Assembly: GCA_024280775.1 (NCBI GenBank) | Contig: JAJRPM010000008.1 | Location: forward strand, 62,001 to 126,000 | Origin: Candidatus Zixiibacteriota bacterium | GTDB taxonomy: Bacteria; Zixibacteria; MSB-5A5; GN15; JACZUZ01 | Length of the DNA: 64,000 nucleotides | Reading direction: 5' to 3' | Shown here: one piece after another, positions 27,100 to 36,134 of the stretch | Layout: the number at the start of each line of letters is the position of its first letter | Numbering within the stretch: the first letter of the stretch is position 1 | Position numbers and translations under genes: made by a program | The notes under the pieces: generated by a model | Database searches by the model: none | What the model was told of the DNA's origin: nothing | What the model saw: the letters and a program-made list of their open reading frames with translations, nothing else

Positions 27100-27785
27100 A
27101 CCAAACAACTATTGATTCAGATTCAGCCGCCTCGGTAGCGATTGCGCCGACATTGAAAGCGATTTCAGATAGCGCATGTTGTGTATCATTGATTCACGGT
27201 AAAAACCTGAACAGCAAACAAGCGGCATTCGAGATTTCTTTGCTGTCGCTGAATCTCCAGAGCGCCGCAACGCCAACTTTGGCGCTATCGACTCCCACTG
27301 CTAGATTCTCGCTGGCAATCCAAACCTCGAATACCGACAATAAAGCCGCATTGCCGCGTTCGCTGACTCTCTCAGCGGGGCTAATTGCGCATGGCTATGT
27401 CCCCGACGGGTGGCTATGCGGCCTGCTAATTCCCGGAGAGAAAGACGCCGCTTGCAATTACCTGACACTCTTTGATTCTCTTGGAATCTACGGACGCTCA
27501 ACAATAGACATCGACCTTCTCAACGCCGATACTTCCGCTGATAGCGCTCAATCGTCCTTGTTCTCAAAGAAGTTAAAGGCCGCAATCCCGAGTTCAGTTG
27601 CCCCCGAAAGAATTATCGAAGCCCTCTATATTGACCATGAGCCACTGAACCTCGATGAATCATCGCGCAATCGCAAATTCGAAGAACTATCAGATTCGCT
27701 GGAGATAATGGTAGAAACTCTCCCGTCCTCCGGCTCAGACCTGAGCGCCGCCGGCTTGCGTTATCTGGCGGCGGAGGTGAAATAG
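27096..27785 (+). CDS. Hypothetical protein between comEA-like gene and rsmD
   Basis: I do not recognise this 229-residue protein. The sequence is Ser/Ala/Leu-rich, without a signal peptide or membrane helix. Two cysteines sit together near residue 28, and the central block TLSAGLIAHGYVPDGWLCGLLIPGEKDAACNYLTLF looks like a folded core. Its ATG overlaps the ComEA-like stop and rsmD begins 2 bases after its own stop, so it belongs to a tight three-gene unit. Codon use resembles that of its neighbours, which supports a real gene. Confidence 0.8.
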   Translation: MNQTTIDSDSAASVAIAPTLKAISDSACCVSLIHGKNLNSKQAAFEISLLSLNLQSAATPTLALSTPTARFSLAIQTSNTDNKAALPRSLTLSAGLIAHGYVPDGWLCGLLIPGEKDAACNYLTLFDSLGIYGRSTIDIDLLNADTSADSAQSSLFSKKLKAAIPSSVAPERIIEALYIDHEPLNLDESSRNRKFEELSDSLEIMVETLPSSGSDLSAAGLRYLAAEVK

Positions 27786-27787
27786 GG

Positions 27788-28348
27788 ATGCGAATCACCG
27801 GCGGCTCATTCCGGGGTCGACGGTTAACAGTCCCCCCCGGAAAAGAAGTCAGACCCACTACCGACAAAGTACGGCAGGCGATTTTCAATATTCTGGTGCA
27901 TGAAATCGATGACGCCAGAGCGCTTGACCTTTTCGCAGGTTCAGGAGCTCTTGGAATCGAGGCCCTTTCTCGCGGAGCAAAAAGCGCTGTATTCATCGAG
28001 AAACATCGCCAGCCCTTGAAAGCCTTGCATACCAATCTCTCAAATATCCCTCTTGAGCCGCGAGTAATCGAGGCCGACTGGCTCGCTGGAATAAAGACTC
28101 TGACGCTAGAAAACCAGCAATTTGACCTGATTTTCGCCGACCCGCCTTACGGGCAAATTACCGGGGATAGCATCGCCGAGGCCTTGCTGGGCCAGACTTC
28201 GGCAAATCAAGCCCCCGACTCAACCTTGCTTGCCCCCGAAGGAATCCTTATCATCGAAAGTAGCGCCAGTGATGCGGCGGTGACAAAAATGAAACTTCTC
28301 AAAGAGCGCATCTTTGACACCACAAGAATTAGTTTCTATTGCAAATAG
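27788..28348 (+). CDS. rsmD: 16S rRNA (guanine-N2)-methyltransferase RsmD
   Basis: The 186-residue SAM-dependent methyltransferase modifies G966 of 16S rRNA. Motifs are the N-terminal RITGGSFRGRRL, RPTTDKVRQAIFNIL, the SAM loop ALDLFAGSGALGIEALSRGA and the catalytic ADPPYGQ. Length is standard. GAGGTG lies ahead of the ATG. It precedes coaD, an arrangement common in many bacteria. Confidence 0.97.
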   Translation: MRITGGSFRGRRLTVPPGKEVRPTTDKVRQAIFNILVHEIDDARALDLFAGSGALGIEALSRGAKSAVFIEKHRQPLKALHTNLSNIPLEPRVIEADWLAGIKTLTLENQQFDLIFADPPYGQITGDSIAEALLGQTSANQAPDSTLLAPEGILIIESSASDAAVTKMKLLKERIFDTTRISFYCK

Positions 28349-28395
28349 CGCTGCTATTGCCAATAGCGCCTGCGCAAAACAAAAGAGCTACAAAT

Positions 28396-28929
28396 ATGAC
28401 TGCAAAACCGACAAACAAAAAATCCAAATCCAAAAGACGTATCGGCGTATATCCCGGCGCTTTTGACCCGCTTACTAATGGGCATGTATCGCTAATAGAG
28501 CGCGCCGCGCGGCTTTTCGATGAAGTGATTGTTGGCATCGCTGAAAACATTGACAAACGCGGCATGTTCTCAGCCGAGGAACGTTTGGCGCTGGCGACAA
28601 AGTCACTAAGTAAATTAGAGAACGTAAGAGTAGAAAGAATAACTGGCCTAACTGCGCACTATGCGCTAAGAGTAAACGCCTGCGCTATCATTCGCGGCAT
28701 CCGAGCCATCTCCGATTTCGACTATGAATTCCAAATGGCCCTAATGAATCGCAAACTCGAACGTGACATAGAAACAGTATTCCTGATGCCCTCGCTATCA
28801 TGGGTCTATCTGTCTTCAACAATGGTAAAAGATGTAGCTAAAAACGGCGGTGATGTAGCACCTCTCGTCCCGTCTGTAGTAAATCGGGCTCTCAAGAAAA
28901 AAATATCGGAGCTCAACACACAATCATAG
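28396..28929 (+). CDS. coaD: Phosphopantetheine adenylyltransferase
   Basis: CoaD transfers AMP to 4'-phosphopantetheine in coenzyme A synthesis. The nucleotide-binding GVYPGAFDPLTNGH segment carries the HxGH-type site (TNGH), and NRKLERDIETVFLMPS and YLSSTMVKDVAKNGGDV are family motifs. I place the start at the ATG 28396 (177 residues), after AAGAG; an upstream ATG at 28339 overlaps rsmD and adds a non-conserved stretch. Even so, a basic tail of about 15 residues (rich in Lys/Ser) precedes the core. Confidence 0.96.
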   Translation: MTAKPTNKKSKSKRRIGVYPGAFDPLTNGHVSLIERAARLFDEVIVGIAENIDKRGMFSAEERLALATKSLSKLENVRVERITGLTAHYALRVNACAIIRGIRAISDFDYEFQMALMNRKLERDIETVFLMPSLSWVYLSSTMVKDVAKNGGDVAPLVPSVVNRALKKKISELNTQS

Positions 28930-28950
28930 AAATCATAGAAAATCTGAAAT

Positions 28951-30486
28951 ATGACTACAAACCAAGAACAAGAATTAGAACAGCAACCTACGCCAATTAG
29001 CGCTGAGGAAACCTCGCACCTAATAGAAACCCGTCGCCAAAAAACCGCCGACCTGCGAAGCGCCGGAGTCCATCCCTATCCGTATCGCTATGACAGAAGC
29101 CACAGTATCAACGAGACTCTGGAAAACTTCGATGCGCTAAGTGAAGAAAAAGAGGGTCAGGAGAAAGCCCAAGTCACTCTCGCCGGAAGATTGATGCTCA
29201 AACGAATAATGGGGAAATCGATCTTCGCCGATATTCGCGACCAGGATCAACGAATCCAAATCTATGTCAAAATCAATATCGTAGGCGAAGAAGCCTTCCG
29301 CATGTTCGAGAAACTCGACATCGGTGACATAATCGGAGTAGAGGGTGAGCTATTTGTCACCCGTAAAGGCGAGCGCACCCTGCAAGTGAAAACTTTTGAA
29401 TTGCTGTGCAAATCACTACATCCACTACCGGATAAACACGCAGGCCTGGTCGACAAAGAAATGCGCTATCGTCAGCGCTATGTCGACCTGATAATGGACC
29501 CCGAGGTGCGCAAAGTTTTCCAGCTACGCTCAAGTATCATCCGTGCAGTGCGTGATTTCCTAAACGGCAAAGACTTTCTCGAAGTAGAAACTCCCGTCTT
29601 GCAACCGCTCTATGGCGGAGCTGCGGCGCGTCCCTTTGTGACACATCACAACGCCCTTGATGCAACACTATACCTCAGAATCGCCGACGAACTCTATCTC
29701 AAACGTCTGATAGTTGGCGGCTTTGAAAAAGTGTGGGAATACTGCAAAGATTTCCGTAACGAAGGCATGGATCGTTTGCACAATCCTGAGTTCTCTATGG
29801 TAGAACTCTATTGGGCTTATGCCGACTATCAGGACATGATGAACCTCGCTGAAGAGCTATATCGTCACGTCACCAAAACCGCCTGCGGCTCTAACAAAGT
29901 TACCTTCGAAGAAATCGAATTAGATTTCGAAAAACCTTTTGCGCGTATCACCATGGTAGGCTCGGTCGCCGAAGAAACCGGCGTGGATTTATCTGAGATG
30001 ACCTATGAGGAGGCAATTACCGCGGCGGAAAGGCTGGTTATGGACACTGAGAATCTGACGAATTGGGGCAAGGTAGTAGAAGCATGTTTTGAGAAATTTG
30101 TTGAGCCGAAACTTGAGCAACCGACATTTGTGATGGACTTCCCGGTGGACATCTCCCCATTGGCAAAGCGCCATCGTGATAACCCGCGCCTAACCGAACG
30201 CTGGGAAGTATTCATCGCCGGACTTGAATGCGGCAACGCTTTCTCCGAGCTTAACGATCCCGATGATCAACGTGACAGATTCCTTTCGCAAGTTGAACTG
30301 GCCAAAGGCGGTGATGAAGAAGCGCCGAATACTTTCGATAATGATTATATAACAGCGCTTCAATACGGAATGCCACCAACATCCGGCTGGGGATTTGGTA
30401 TTGACCGCCTGGTGATGATTCTCGCGAACCAACACAGCATCCGCGACGTACTGCTATTCCCACAACTACGCCCCGAAACGAAGTAA
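28951..30486 (+). CDS. lysS: Lysyl-tRNA synthetase, class II
   Basis: The 511-residue enzyme has an N-terminal OB-fold anticodon-binding domain (about 75-180, VTLAGRLMLKRIMGKSIFADIRDQ) and a class II catalytic core. The core shows motif 1 around FLEVETPVLQP, motif 2 FRNEGMDRLHNPEFSMVELYWAY and motif 3 GWGFGIDRLVMIL. Full length. It ends the plus-strand run that begins at the ComEA-like gene; repeat sequence follows immediately. Confidence 0.98.
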   Translation: MTTNQEQELEQQPTPISAEETSHLIETRRQKTADLRSAGVHPYPYRYDRSHSINETLENFDALSEEKEGQEKAQVTLAGRLMLKRIMGKSIFADIRDQDQRIQIYVKINIVGEEAFRMFEKLDIGDIIGVEGELFVTRKGERTLQVKTFELLCKSLHPLPDKHAGLVDKEMRYRQRYVDLIMDPEVRKVFQLRSSIIRAVRDFLNGKDFLEVETPVLQPLYGGAAARPFVTHHNALDATLYLRIADELYLKRLIVGGFEKVWEYCKDFRNEGMDRLHNPEFSMVELYWAYADYQDMMNLAEELYRHVTKTACGSNKVTFEEIELDFEKPFARITMVGSVAEETGVDLSEMTYEEAITAAERLVMDTENLTNWGKVVEACFEKFVEPKLEQPTFVMDFPVDISPLAKRHRDNPRLTERWEVFIAGLECGNAFSELNDPDDQRDRFLSQVELAKGGDEEAPNTFDNDYITALQYGMPPTSGWGFGIDRLVMILANQHSIRDVLLFPQLRPETK

Positions 30487-30501
30487 AAGCAGACAGTTCT
30501 G

Positions 30502-30630
30502 ACCCGTAGGGGCGGGGTTTCCCCGCCCTTTCCCTCCATGTCATTGCGAGGAGCAAAGCGACGCGGCAATCCCGTTGATTGATAGAACGACTTCGAATCC
30601 ACGAGATTGCCGCGCTTCGCTCGCAATGAC
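30502..30630. repeat. Palindromic dispersed repeat, copy 1
   Basis: A GC-rich hairpin (GGGGCGGGG...CCCCGCCC, 30509-30529) is followed by a 91-bp unit at 30540-30630. That unit starts GTCATTGCGAGGAGCAAAGC and ends in the inverted GCTTCGCTCGCAATGAC. Two further 91-bp copies lie at 31670 and 32790. The outer arms are near-perfect inverted repeats, so the unit folds into a long hairpin. Confidence 0.9.
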
Positions 30631-30672
30631 AGCCAAGTCGAAAGCGCACGCCGTAGTGATTAGAGTCCACCT

Positions 30673-31623
30673 ATGACAACCACCCACCAAAACTCACTAA
30701 AACCCGCAGCGCTCCTGGCCCTCGGCGCAATCTGCATAAGCTTCGCCCCGGTCTTTGTCAAACTGCTTTTGCAAGAGGGAATGGCCCCAACCCCAATAGC
30801 TCTTTGGCGTCTGCTATTCGGCGGAGCGCTTTTCTTCACACTGTCACTAGCGCTTGGCGGCTCATTGAAACTCCGATTCGGTGTCAGCAAATGGGCCTTG
30901 ATAGCAGGCGCTCTCTTTGCGATTGACCTTTTTGTTTGGCACAAATCAATTCTAATAGTTGGCGCCGGGATGGCCACAATTCTCGGTAACATGCAGGTCT
31001 TCGCAACCTCACTACTAGGCCGCGCCATATTCAAAGAGCGCCTAAGCGCCCTTTTCAAAATCGCCGCGCCATTGGGAATAGTCGGAGTGATTCTCCTAAC
31101 CGGAGTCGGTTCGGATATTGTCTTCAGCCCGGAATACCTACTGGGTGTTGGCCTCGGACTTTCAACAGCGGTAGTCTATGCGCTCTACATAATCTCGCTG
31201 AAAAGCTCATCGAAATCCAACAGAGCTCAGGATACAGATACACCTGAAACAAAACTGAGAAACCAAAAAAGAAACAGCGCCCTGACAGACACCGCAACAC
31301 TATTGGGATGGATATCCTTCATCTCAGCGGCGCTATTACTAATCGCCGGCGCCATCGAAGGTGAAACGTCACTACCGCCAACGACTCTAAGCTGGCTCTA
31401 CAGTTTTGCCCTGGCGCTAGTAGCCCAGGTAATCGGCTGGCTACTAATCTACAACTCACTGGCAAAACTCCCGGCCTCACGTTCAGCGCTAATCCTCCTG
31501 TTGCAACCAACCTTCGCCACCATCTGGGGCGCCCTACTATTCTCCGAATCAATGACCCTGCTACAACTAACCGGAGCCGCCCTAACCCTAAGCGCCATCT
31601 ACCTAGGCGGCGCCAGGAAGTAA
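30673..31623 (+). CDS. EamA/DMT-family transporter
   Basis: The 316-residue membrane protein has about ten hydrophobic segments in two EamA repeats. Hallmarks are the N-terminal ALGAICISFAPVFVKLLLQEG, the PIALWRLLFGG motif, and the second-half LPASRSALILLLQPTFATIWGALLFSESMTLLQLTGAALTLSAIYLGG. Such proteins export or import small metabolites, nucleotide sugars or amino acids; the substrate cannot be told. Palindromic repeats on both sides suggest it is part of an accessory insertion. Confidence 0.92.
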   Translation: MTTTHQNSLKPAALLALGAICISFAPVFVKLLLQEGMAPTPIALWRLLFGGALFFTLSLALGGSLKLRFGVSKWALIAGALFAIDLFVWHKSILIVGAGMATILGNMQVFATSLLGRAIFKERLSALFKIAAPLGIVGVILLTGVGSDIVFSPEYLLGVGLGLSTAVVYALYIISLKSSSKSNRAQDTDTPETKLRNQKRNSALTDTATLLGWISFISAALLLIAGAIEGETSLPPTTLSWLYSFALALVAQVIGWLLIYNSLAKLPASRSALILLLQPTFATIWGALLFSESMTLLQLTGAALTLSAIYLGGARK

Positions 31624-31632
31624 CAAAAACTT

Positions 31633-31760
31633 ACCCGTAGGGGCGGGGTTCCCCCGCCTTCCCCTTTCCGTCATTGCGAGGAGCAAAGCGACGCGGCAAT
31701 CCCGTAGATTCATAGAACAACCTTGAGACCACGAGATTGCCGCGCTACGCTCGCAATGAC
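31633..31760. repeat. Palindromic dispersed repeat, copy 2
   Basis: This has the same layout as copy 1: an ACCCGTAGGGGCGGGGTT hairpin (31633-31662) and then a 91-bp GTCATTGCGAGGAGCAAAGC unit at 31670-31760. Most bases match copy 1, including the internal CCCGTAGATTCATAGAACAA-type spacer. Confidence 0.9.
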
Positions 31761-31817
31761 TGCTTGGGCAACCCGGGCCACAATTCGTGTTTCTCCAGCG
31801 GCAAAACCAATTGCAAA

Positions 31818-32717
31818 TCATCTCTGCAATATCATCTTACCAGAAACAGACTCGTCACCTACTCGAACCCTATAGAAATAGGTTCCTGTTGGAAAATCCC
31901 TTGCATCCCAACCTATTGTAACCATTTCACCTCCTGCTTCTCCAGAGATCAACCTAACTAGGCTTCCGCGTGAATTGTGTATCGCCAATGTATACTTGCT
32001 CCGTATCGTCACTGCGAAACTTATCCTCGTGTATGGATAGAACGGGTTTGGAGCGTTGCCTATTAGGACAACAGCAGGAGGAATTAAAGACACCAACGGA
32101 TGTAGAACAATGCCTTCCGATGTGGCCGCCTCCATTGAGACGAGATGACCAATTGCATAGAGAGAGCTTTTTGCGGGTATCGGCTTGCCATCTAACGGAA
32201 GTACAATGACAATACTCTCGCGACGGGCGCTACTTTCGGTGATATGGTATTGCAGGCCATTGATCAATGTGTCCCGGTCAAAATCTCTGCCACCTAGCAT
32301 TCTGAATAGCGCCCCACCAAGAGGGACGCTTGCAGAGTAAGTGTCAAGGCCGCGAGAAATAGGAATCAATACTGAGGAATTATCAAGTTGTTCGGGAGGA
32401 ATCGCATTGCCCCTCCTGACTGATCCAAAATACACAAGGTCAGCAATTGATAGGGTGACTCCGTCGCCATTGACATCTGTACGCGCAATAGATTCAGATA
32501 CATTCGCATTCGGCAATGTATCCAACTTCCCCCGAAGATATGCCAAGAACAAGTCATAGTCCGCCTGCTCAAACGGAACGCCATTGAGATCAATATCACC
32601 CGCCCCGGGAGGCGGCCCGGGGAAATCATCCGAGCTGAATATCCCACAGCCAGCGAGAACCAAAACCGCAAAGGCGCTACACGCAAGGATTAGAGAGTTT
32701 CGGAGTGTATTTTTCAT
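31818..32717 (-). CDS. Dockerin-type lipoprotein with FlgD/T9SS-like C-terminus
   Basis: The product (299 residues from the ATG at 32717; ATGs at 32723 and 32732 are alternatives) has a lipoprotein signal ending LAGC. Two dockerin-like calcium motifs follow (DIDLNGVPFEQADYDLFLAYL and DVNGDGVTLSIADLVYF), then an unknown middle. The C-terminal Ig-like domain starts at NAPNPFYPYTRISFAV and ends SGKMILQR, as in FlgD-Ig or T9SS type A sorting domains. It is probably surface-exposed. A longer frame to 32852 would translate repeat copy 3 and is not used. Its 5' end nearly matches that of the next gene. Confidence 0.85.
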   Translation of the reverse strand: MKNTLRNSLILACSAFAVLVLAGCGIFSSDDFPGPPPGAGDIDLNGVPFEQADYDLFLAYLRGKLDTLPNANVSESIARTDVNGDGVTLSIADLVYFGSVRRGNAIPPEQLDNSSVLIPISRGLDTYSASVPLGGALFRMLGGRDFDRDTLINGLQYHITESSARRESIVIVLPLDGKPIPAKSSLYAIGHLVSMEAATSEGIVLHPLVSLIPPAVVLIGNAPNPFYPYTRISFAVTIRSKYTLAIHNSRGSLVRLISGEAGGEMVTIGWDARDFPTGTYFYRVRVGDESVSGKMILQR

Positions 32718-32789
32718 CAGCATATCGAACATAACATCACCAGCATTTTGCCGTTTCCAGAAATCTAGCGTCGTAGTCAGGCGCCAAAT

Positions 32790-32880
32790 GTCATTGCGAG
32801 GAGCGAAGCGACGCGGCAATCCCGTAGATTCATAGAACAACAGTGAGTCCACGAGATTGCCGCGTTACGCTCGCAATGAC
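32790..32880. repeat. Palindromic dispersed repeat, copy 3
   Basis: A third 91-bp GTCATTGCGAGGAGCGAAGC unit with the inverted end GCTCGCAATGAC lies between the two dockerin lipoproteins. It lacks the GC-rich hairpin seen beside copies 1 and 2. Confidence 0.9.
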
Positions 32881-32920
32881 TGCCGAGACAACCTAACTCC
32901 AATTCGGGTTTCTCCCTAAA

Positions 32921-33814
32921 CTACCTCTGCAATATCACCTTCCCTGTAGCAGACTCGTCACCCACGCGAACCTCATAGAAGTATGTTCCTGGGGCAAGCG
33001 AAGAAGGAGACCATTCGACCGTGAACGCGTCCATATCAGTAGATTTGTTTTCTGTCGACATTACCAATCTACCTAATGAATTTCGGACCGTCAAAGTATG
33101 ACCGAATGGTCGAGCGACAAAGAAACTGATCTCTGTATTATACTTAATAGGGTTGGGGACGATTCCGAGCAACCTAATCCCAGGATAATCTAGAGACACC
33201 GAGTTTTGGACATTAGCGCCCTCAGTCGATGATGCTTCTGAAGAAATGAATAGCCCGGGTATGTAAATAGGTGTTCCTTCAGGAATTAGGTCGTCTACTG
33301 GAAGGGCAATCGTGGTTTTTTTACCTGACCTCCGACCTCTGGCATAGTAATGAACACCACTGATTATCGTGTCCTGGTATGAGTTTGAGTTGGACTGAAC
33401 TCGGAATAGAAGTCCTCCTAAAGGTTTGTCAGCTGTGTACCAGCCTGCATTGCGTTCAAGTTTGACTTTTGTGGAGGAGTGATCGAGCTTTTCAGGAGGA
33501 ATGGCAGTTCCTCTCCTGACAGTTTCGAAGTAGACGAGATCTTCAATCGTTGCAGTTTCACCATCACCGTTCACATCAGTGCGGGCAAGGCCCTTGGCGA
33601 ATTCTTCTTGGGGAAGCGGAACAGTGAAGAAGAAGTAGTCTAGGAAACGATCAAAGTCGGCCTGCTCAAAAGGAACGCCATTAAGATCAATATCACCAGC
33701 CCCGGGAGGCGGCCCGGGTAAATCATCCGAGTTGAAAATACCACAGCCAGCGAGAACCAAAACCGCAAAGGCGCTACACGCGAGGATTAGGGAGTGTGGT
33801 ATGCTCTTTTTCAT
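32921..33814 (-). CDS. Dockerin-type lipoprotein paralogue
   Basis: The 297-residue paralogue of the neighbouring lipoprotein has signal MKKSIPHSLILACSAFAVL ending at LAGC, the same dockerin pair (DIDLNGVPFEQADFDRFLDY and DVNGDGETATIEDLVYF), a diverged centre, and a C-terminal Ig-like domain from NPIKYNTEISFFV to TGKVILQR. The first 60 residues are almost identical to the neighbour, while the middle (about 110-215) is only weakly similar. The pair probably arose by tandem duplication with later exchange. The role is unknown; calcium-dependent surface attachment is inferred. Confidence 0.87.
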   Translation of the reverse strand: MKKSIPHSLILACSAFAVLVLAGCGIFNSDDLPGPPPGAGDIDLNGVPFEQADFDRFLDYFFFTVPLPQEEFAKGLARTDVNGDGETATIEDLVYFETVRRGTAIPPEKLDHSSTKVKLERNAGWYTADKPLGGLLFRVQSNSNSYQDTIISGVHYYARGRRSGKKTTIALPVDDLIPEGTPIYIPGLFISSEASSTEGANVQNSVSLDYPGIRLLGIVPNPIKYNTEISFFVARPFGHTLTVRNSLGRLVMSTENKSTDMDAFTVEWSPSSLAPGTYFYEVRVGDESATGKVILQR

Positions 33815-34153
33815 AAGTTCAGTTGGAAATAATTACGACTCTTGACACCATTCAGCCAAAACAACGCTAACATCTCAATATAGACCACTACGAACCTGAA
33901 TCAAAACCCCGCACTGCGCCCTCCCTTTATCTATTCCCTCCCCCATAAAAATCACCTATACTTCCGCCCACGCTGATGCAGGCGCTCAAGCGTGAGTTAT
34001 CATAGATGTAGGTCGGGTTCCGGAGTCCCGTCAAGGGACGGAGAAACCCGACATTTCTGCTGAAACTACCGTGTCGGGTTTCTAGTTCGCTGGCGCTCAC
34101 GGCGGAACCCGACCTACGCAGAACCCGGCGCCTGCGCAAATCAAAGGAAACCA
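33815..34153. other. Intergenic spacer with long palindromic repeat
   Basis: The 339-bp spacer lies between divergent genes. A repeat at 34008-34117 fills a third of it. The rest (33815-34000) shows no convincing promoter to me. AAGGAAA at about 34145 serves the GTG start of the LolC-like gene. Confidence 0.5.
34008..34117. repeat. Palindromic repeat of GTAGGTCGGGTTCCG type
   Basis: Outer arms GTAGGTCGGGTTCCG and CGGAACCCGACCTAC pair almost perfectly. Inside, GAAACCCGACA pairs with TGTCGGGTTTC and CCGTC with GACGG. This nested-hairpin form is typical of non-coding palindromic repeats. Confidence 0.85.
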
Positions 34154-35413
34154 GTGGCATACAATTTCGAACTCTTCATAGCCCGACGCTACTTACGTTC
34201 GGGCAAATACTTCACCTCGATGTCATCGATGATAACCATGATAGGTGTCGGAATCGGTGTCGGCGCTGTCTGCCTATTTCTGGCGGCGCACAATGGATTC
34301 GAACGTGAAATCCGCACCCGAATTCTCGGAGCTACTTCGCACATCACTATCTTCGCAGTAGGAACCGAAGACAGTTTTATGCGCGATTCAGATAGTGTGA
34401 TGGCTCTCTCGCTAACTATTCCCGATGTACTCGGCGCCGCGCCATTTATATACTACAAAACCGGTATACAAAGCCGCTCCACCGGCGACGGAATAGTAGT
34501 GCGCGGAATTGATCTCGACCTTGAAGCCACCACCGGCTCACTAAAAGATGGCATCACGCGCGGTGAATACTCTTTCACAGTTCCACCCTCATCCGGTGAT
34601 GACAGCGCCAGCAAAGGCAAACCCATCGACGGAATAATGCTCGGCGTAGATCTCGCAGATCGTCTTGGAGCGGGAATAGGGGACCCGATAATTTTGTACT
34701 CCATCACCGACCGCTCGCTCTCACCAACAGCGATGCCAAAGAAGGGTTTTTTTCGTGTCACAGGTATCTGTAGAACCGGCTTTGTCGAATATGACGCACA
34801 ATTAGCATACTTGTCGATTCCGGCGGCGCAGAAGCTATTCAACCTTGGTGATGTAGTGACAGGCGTACATTTGAAAGTGGCCAACATCTTTGACGCAGAA
34901 ACAATGGCGCCAATTATCCAGGAAAAGCTCGGCTATGGATACGACGTAGTCCCCTGGAACAAACTCTATGCGAATCTATTCACCTGGGTGAATTTAGAAA
35001 AACTGGTAATCTACTTAGTGTTCTCACTGATGATAATAATCGCCGCCTTCTCAGTCATCTCGACACTAGTGATGACAGCGCTCGAAAAACGCTCCGAAAT
35101 CGCCGCGCTAAAAACCATCGGCCTCACCAGCTCCTCAATCCGCAAAATCTTCGTTTACAATGGACTGATAGTAGGAATAGTTGGAACACTAAGCGGCTGG
35201 GCGCTAGCCCTGGCGCTAACCTGGGTGCAGAACACTTTCCATGTACTGGAGCTACCGGCTGATGTGTACTTCATTTCCTATTTACCATTCAACCCACATC
35301 TCGCAGATTTCCTCTACATCGGAGCTGGAACCATGCTAATGACATTCCTGGCCGGTATCTATCCGGCATACACTGCGGCAAGACAACCGGTAATCGAAGC
35401 TTTAAGGCGCTAA
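34154..35413 (+). CDS. lolC: LolC/LolE-type lipoprotein-releasing permease
   Basis: The 419-residue inner-membrane protein opens with FELFIARRYLRS and a first membrane helix (about 22-45). A periplasmic domain follows, then three helices from LEKLVIYLVFSLMIIIAAFSVISTLVM, with ALEKRSEIAALKTIGLTSSSI as the ATPase contact. LolC/E with LolD extract lipoproteins from the inner membrane toward LolA, which suits an organism rich in lipoproteins. Only one LolC/E gene is present, implying a homodimeric (LolF-like) complex. GTG start with AAGGAAA upstream. Confidence 0.92.
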   Translation: MAYNFELFIARRYLRSGKYFTSMSSMITMIGVGIGVGAVCLFLAAHNGFEREIRTRILGATSHITIFAVGTEDSFMRDSDSVMALSLTIPDVLGAAPFIYYKTGIQSRSTGDGIVVRGIDLDLEATTGSLKDGITRGEYSFTVPPSSGDDSASKGKPIDGIMLGVDLADRLGAGIGDPIILYSITDRSLSPTAMPKKGFFRVTGICRTGFVEYDAQLAYLSIPAAQKLFNLGDVVTGVHLKVANIFDAETMAPIIQEKLGYGYDVVPWNKLYANLFTWVNLEKLVIYLVFSLMIIIAAFSVISTLVMTALEKRSEIAALKTIGLTSSSIRKIFVYNGLIVGIVGTLSGWALALALTWVQNTFHVLELPADVYFISYLPFNPHLADFLYIGAGTMLMTFLAGIYPAYTAARQPVIEALRR

Positions 35414-35423
35414 CAAATTGAAT

Positions 35424-36134
35424 ATGCCAGATACAAATACAGCCATAAGCGCCAGAGAAAACATCCTGCAAGTAACAAAACTTTGCAAGAGTTTCGAGAC
35501 CAGCGCCGGAACCTTAAATGTCCTGCGTGACTTGTCACTAAAGGTAAAAAGCGCCGAGATGGTGGCAATAGTCGGAGAATCGGGCGTGGGTAAATCCACA
35601 TTGCTACACCTGCTCGGTGGGTTGGATTCTCCAACTTCAGGGACAATAGAATGCGCCGGACTAAATATAGTTGCTCTGAATGAGGACCAACGCTCAAAAT
35701 TCCGCAACCAGAAAGTGGGCTTTGTATTCCAGTTTCATCATCTGCTGGAAGACTTCACCGCGGTGGAAAACATCATGCTACCGTCTCTGGCCGCTGGCGC
35801 CTCACGTTCTGAATCACGTTTTCGCGCCGAAGAGTTGCTACAGGCGGTAAGTCTCTCCGACCGCGCAAGTCATTTACCCTCGGAGCTTTCCGGCGGAGAA
35901 CAGCAAAGAATAGCGGTGGCTCGCGCTCTAGTGAATCGTCCGAAACTACTGCTGGCCGATGAACCCACCGGCAACCTGGATATCGCTACCGGAGAGCGCC
36001 TGCATGACCTGCTAGTTGAAATAAACAAACGCGAAGGAAGCGCATTTGTCATCGCCACCCACAATCCGAAATTGGCAAAACGCTGTGATATAGTGTATAA
36101 GTTTATAGAGGGTGCGCTTGAGGCGAACTCCTAA
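35424..36134 (+). CDS. lolD: LolD-type lipoprotein-releasing ATPase
   Basis: The nucleotide-binding partner of the preceding permease has Walker A GESGVGKST, Q-loop VFQFHHLLEDFTAVEN, signature LSGGEQQRIAVARAL, Walker [12 protein letters not shown] and H-loop THNP. The HHLL after the Q-loop is characteristic of LolD. The ATG at 35424 gives 236 residues; an in-frame TTG at 35418, 8 bases after AAGGCG, would add two. It starts about 10 bases after lolC. Confidence 0.93.
   Translation: MPDTNTAISARENILQVTKLCKSFETSAGTLNVLRDLSLKVKSAEMVAIVGESGVGKSTLLHLLGGLDSPTSGTIECAGLNIVALNEDQRSKFRNQKVGFVFQFHHLLEDFTAVENIMLPSLAAGASRSESRFRAEELLQAVSLSDRASHLPSELSGGEQQRIAVARALVNRPKLLLADEPTGNLDIATGERLHDLLVEINKREGSAFVIATHNPKLAKRCDIVYKFIEGALEANS

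Noticed and set aside
32718-32852. Longer start for the first dockerin lipoprotein at 32852
   Set aside because: The extra codons are a translation of repeat copy 3 and would bury the lipoprotein signal.
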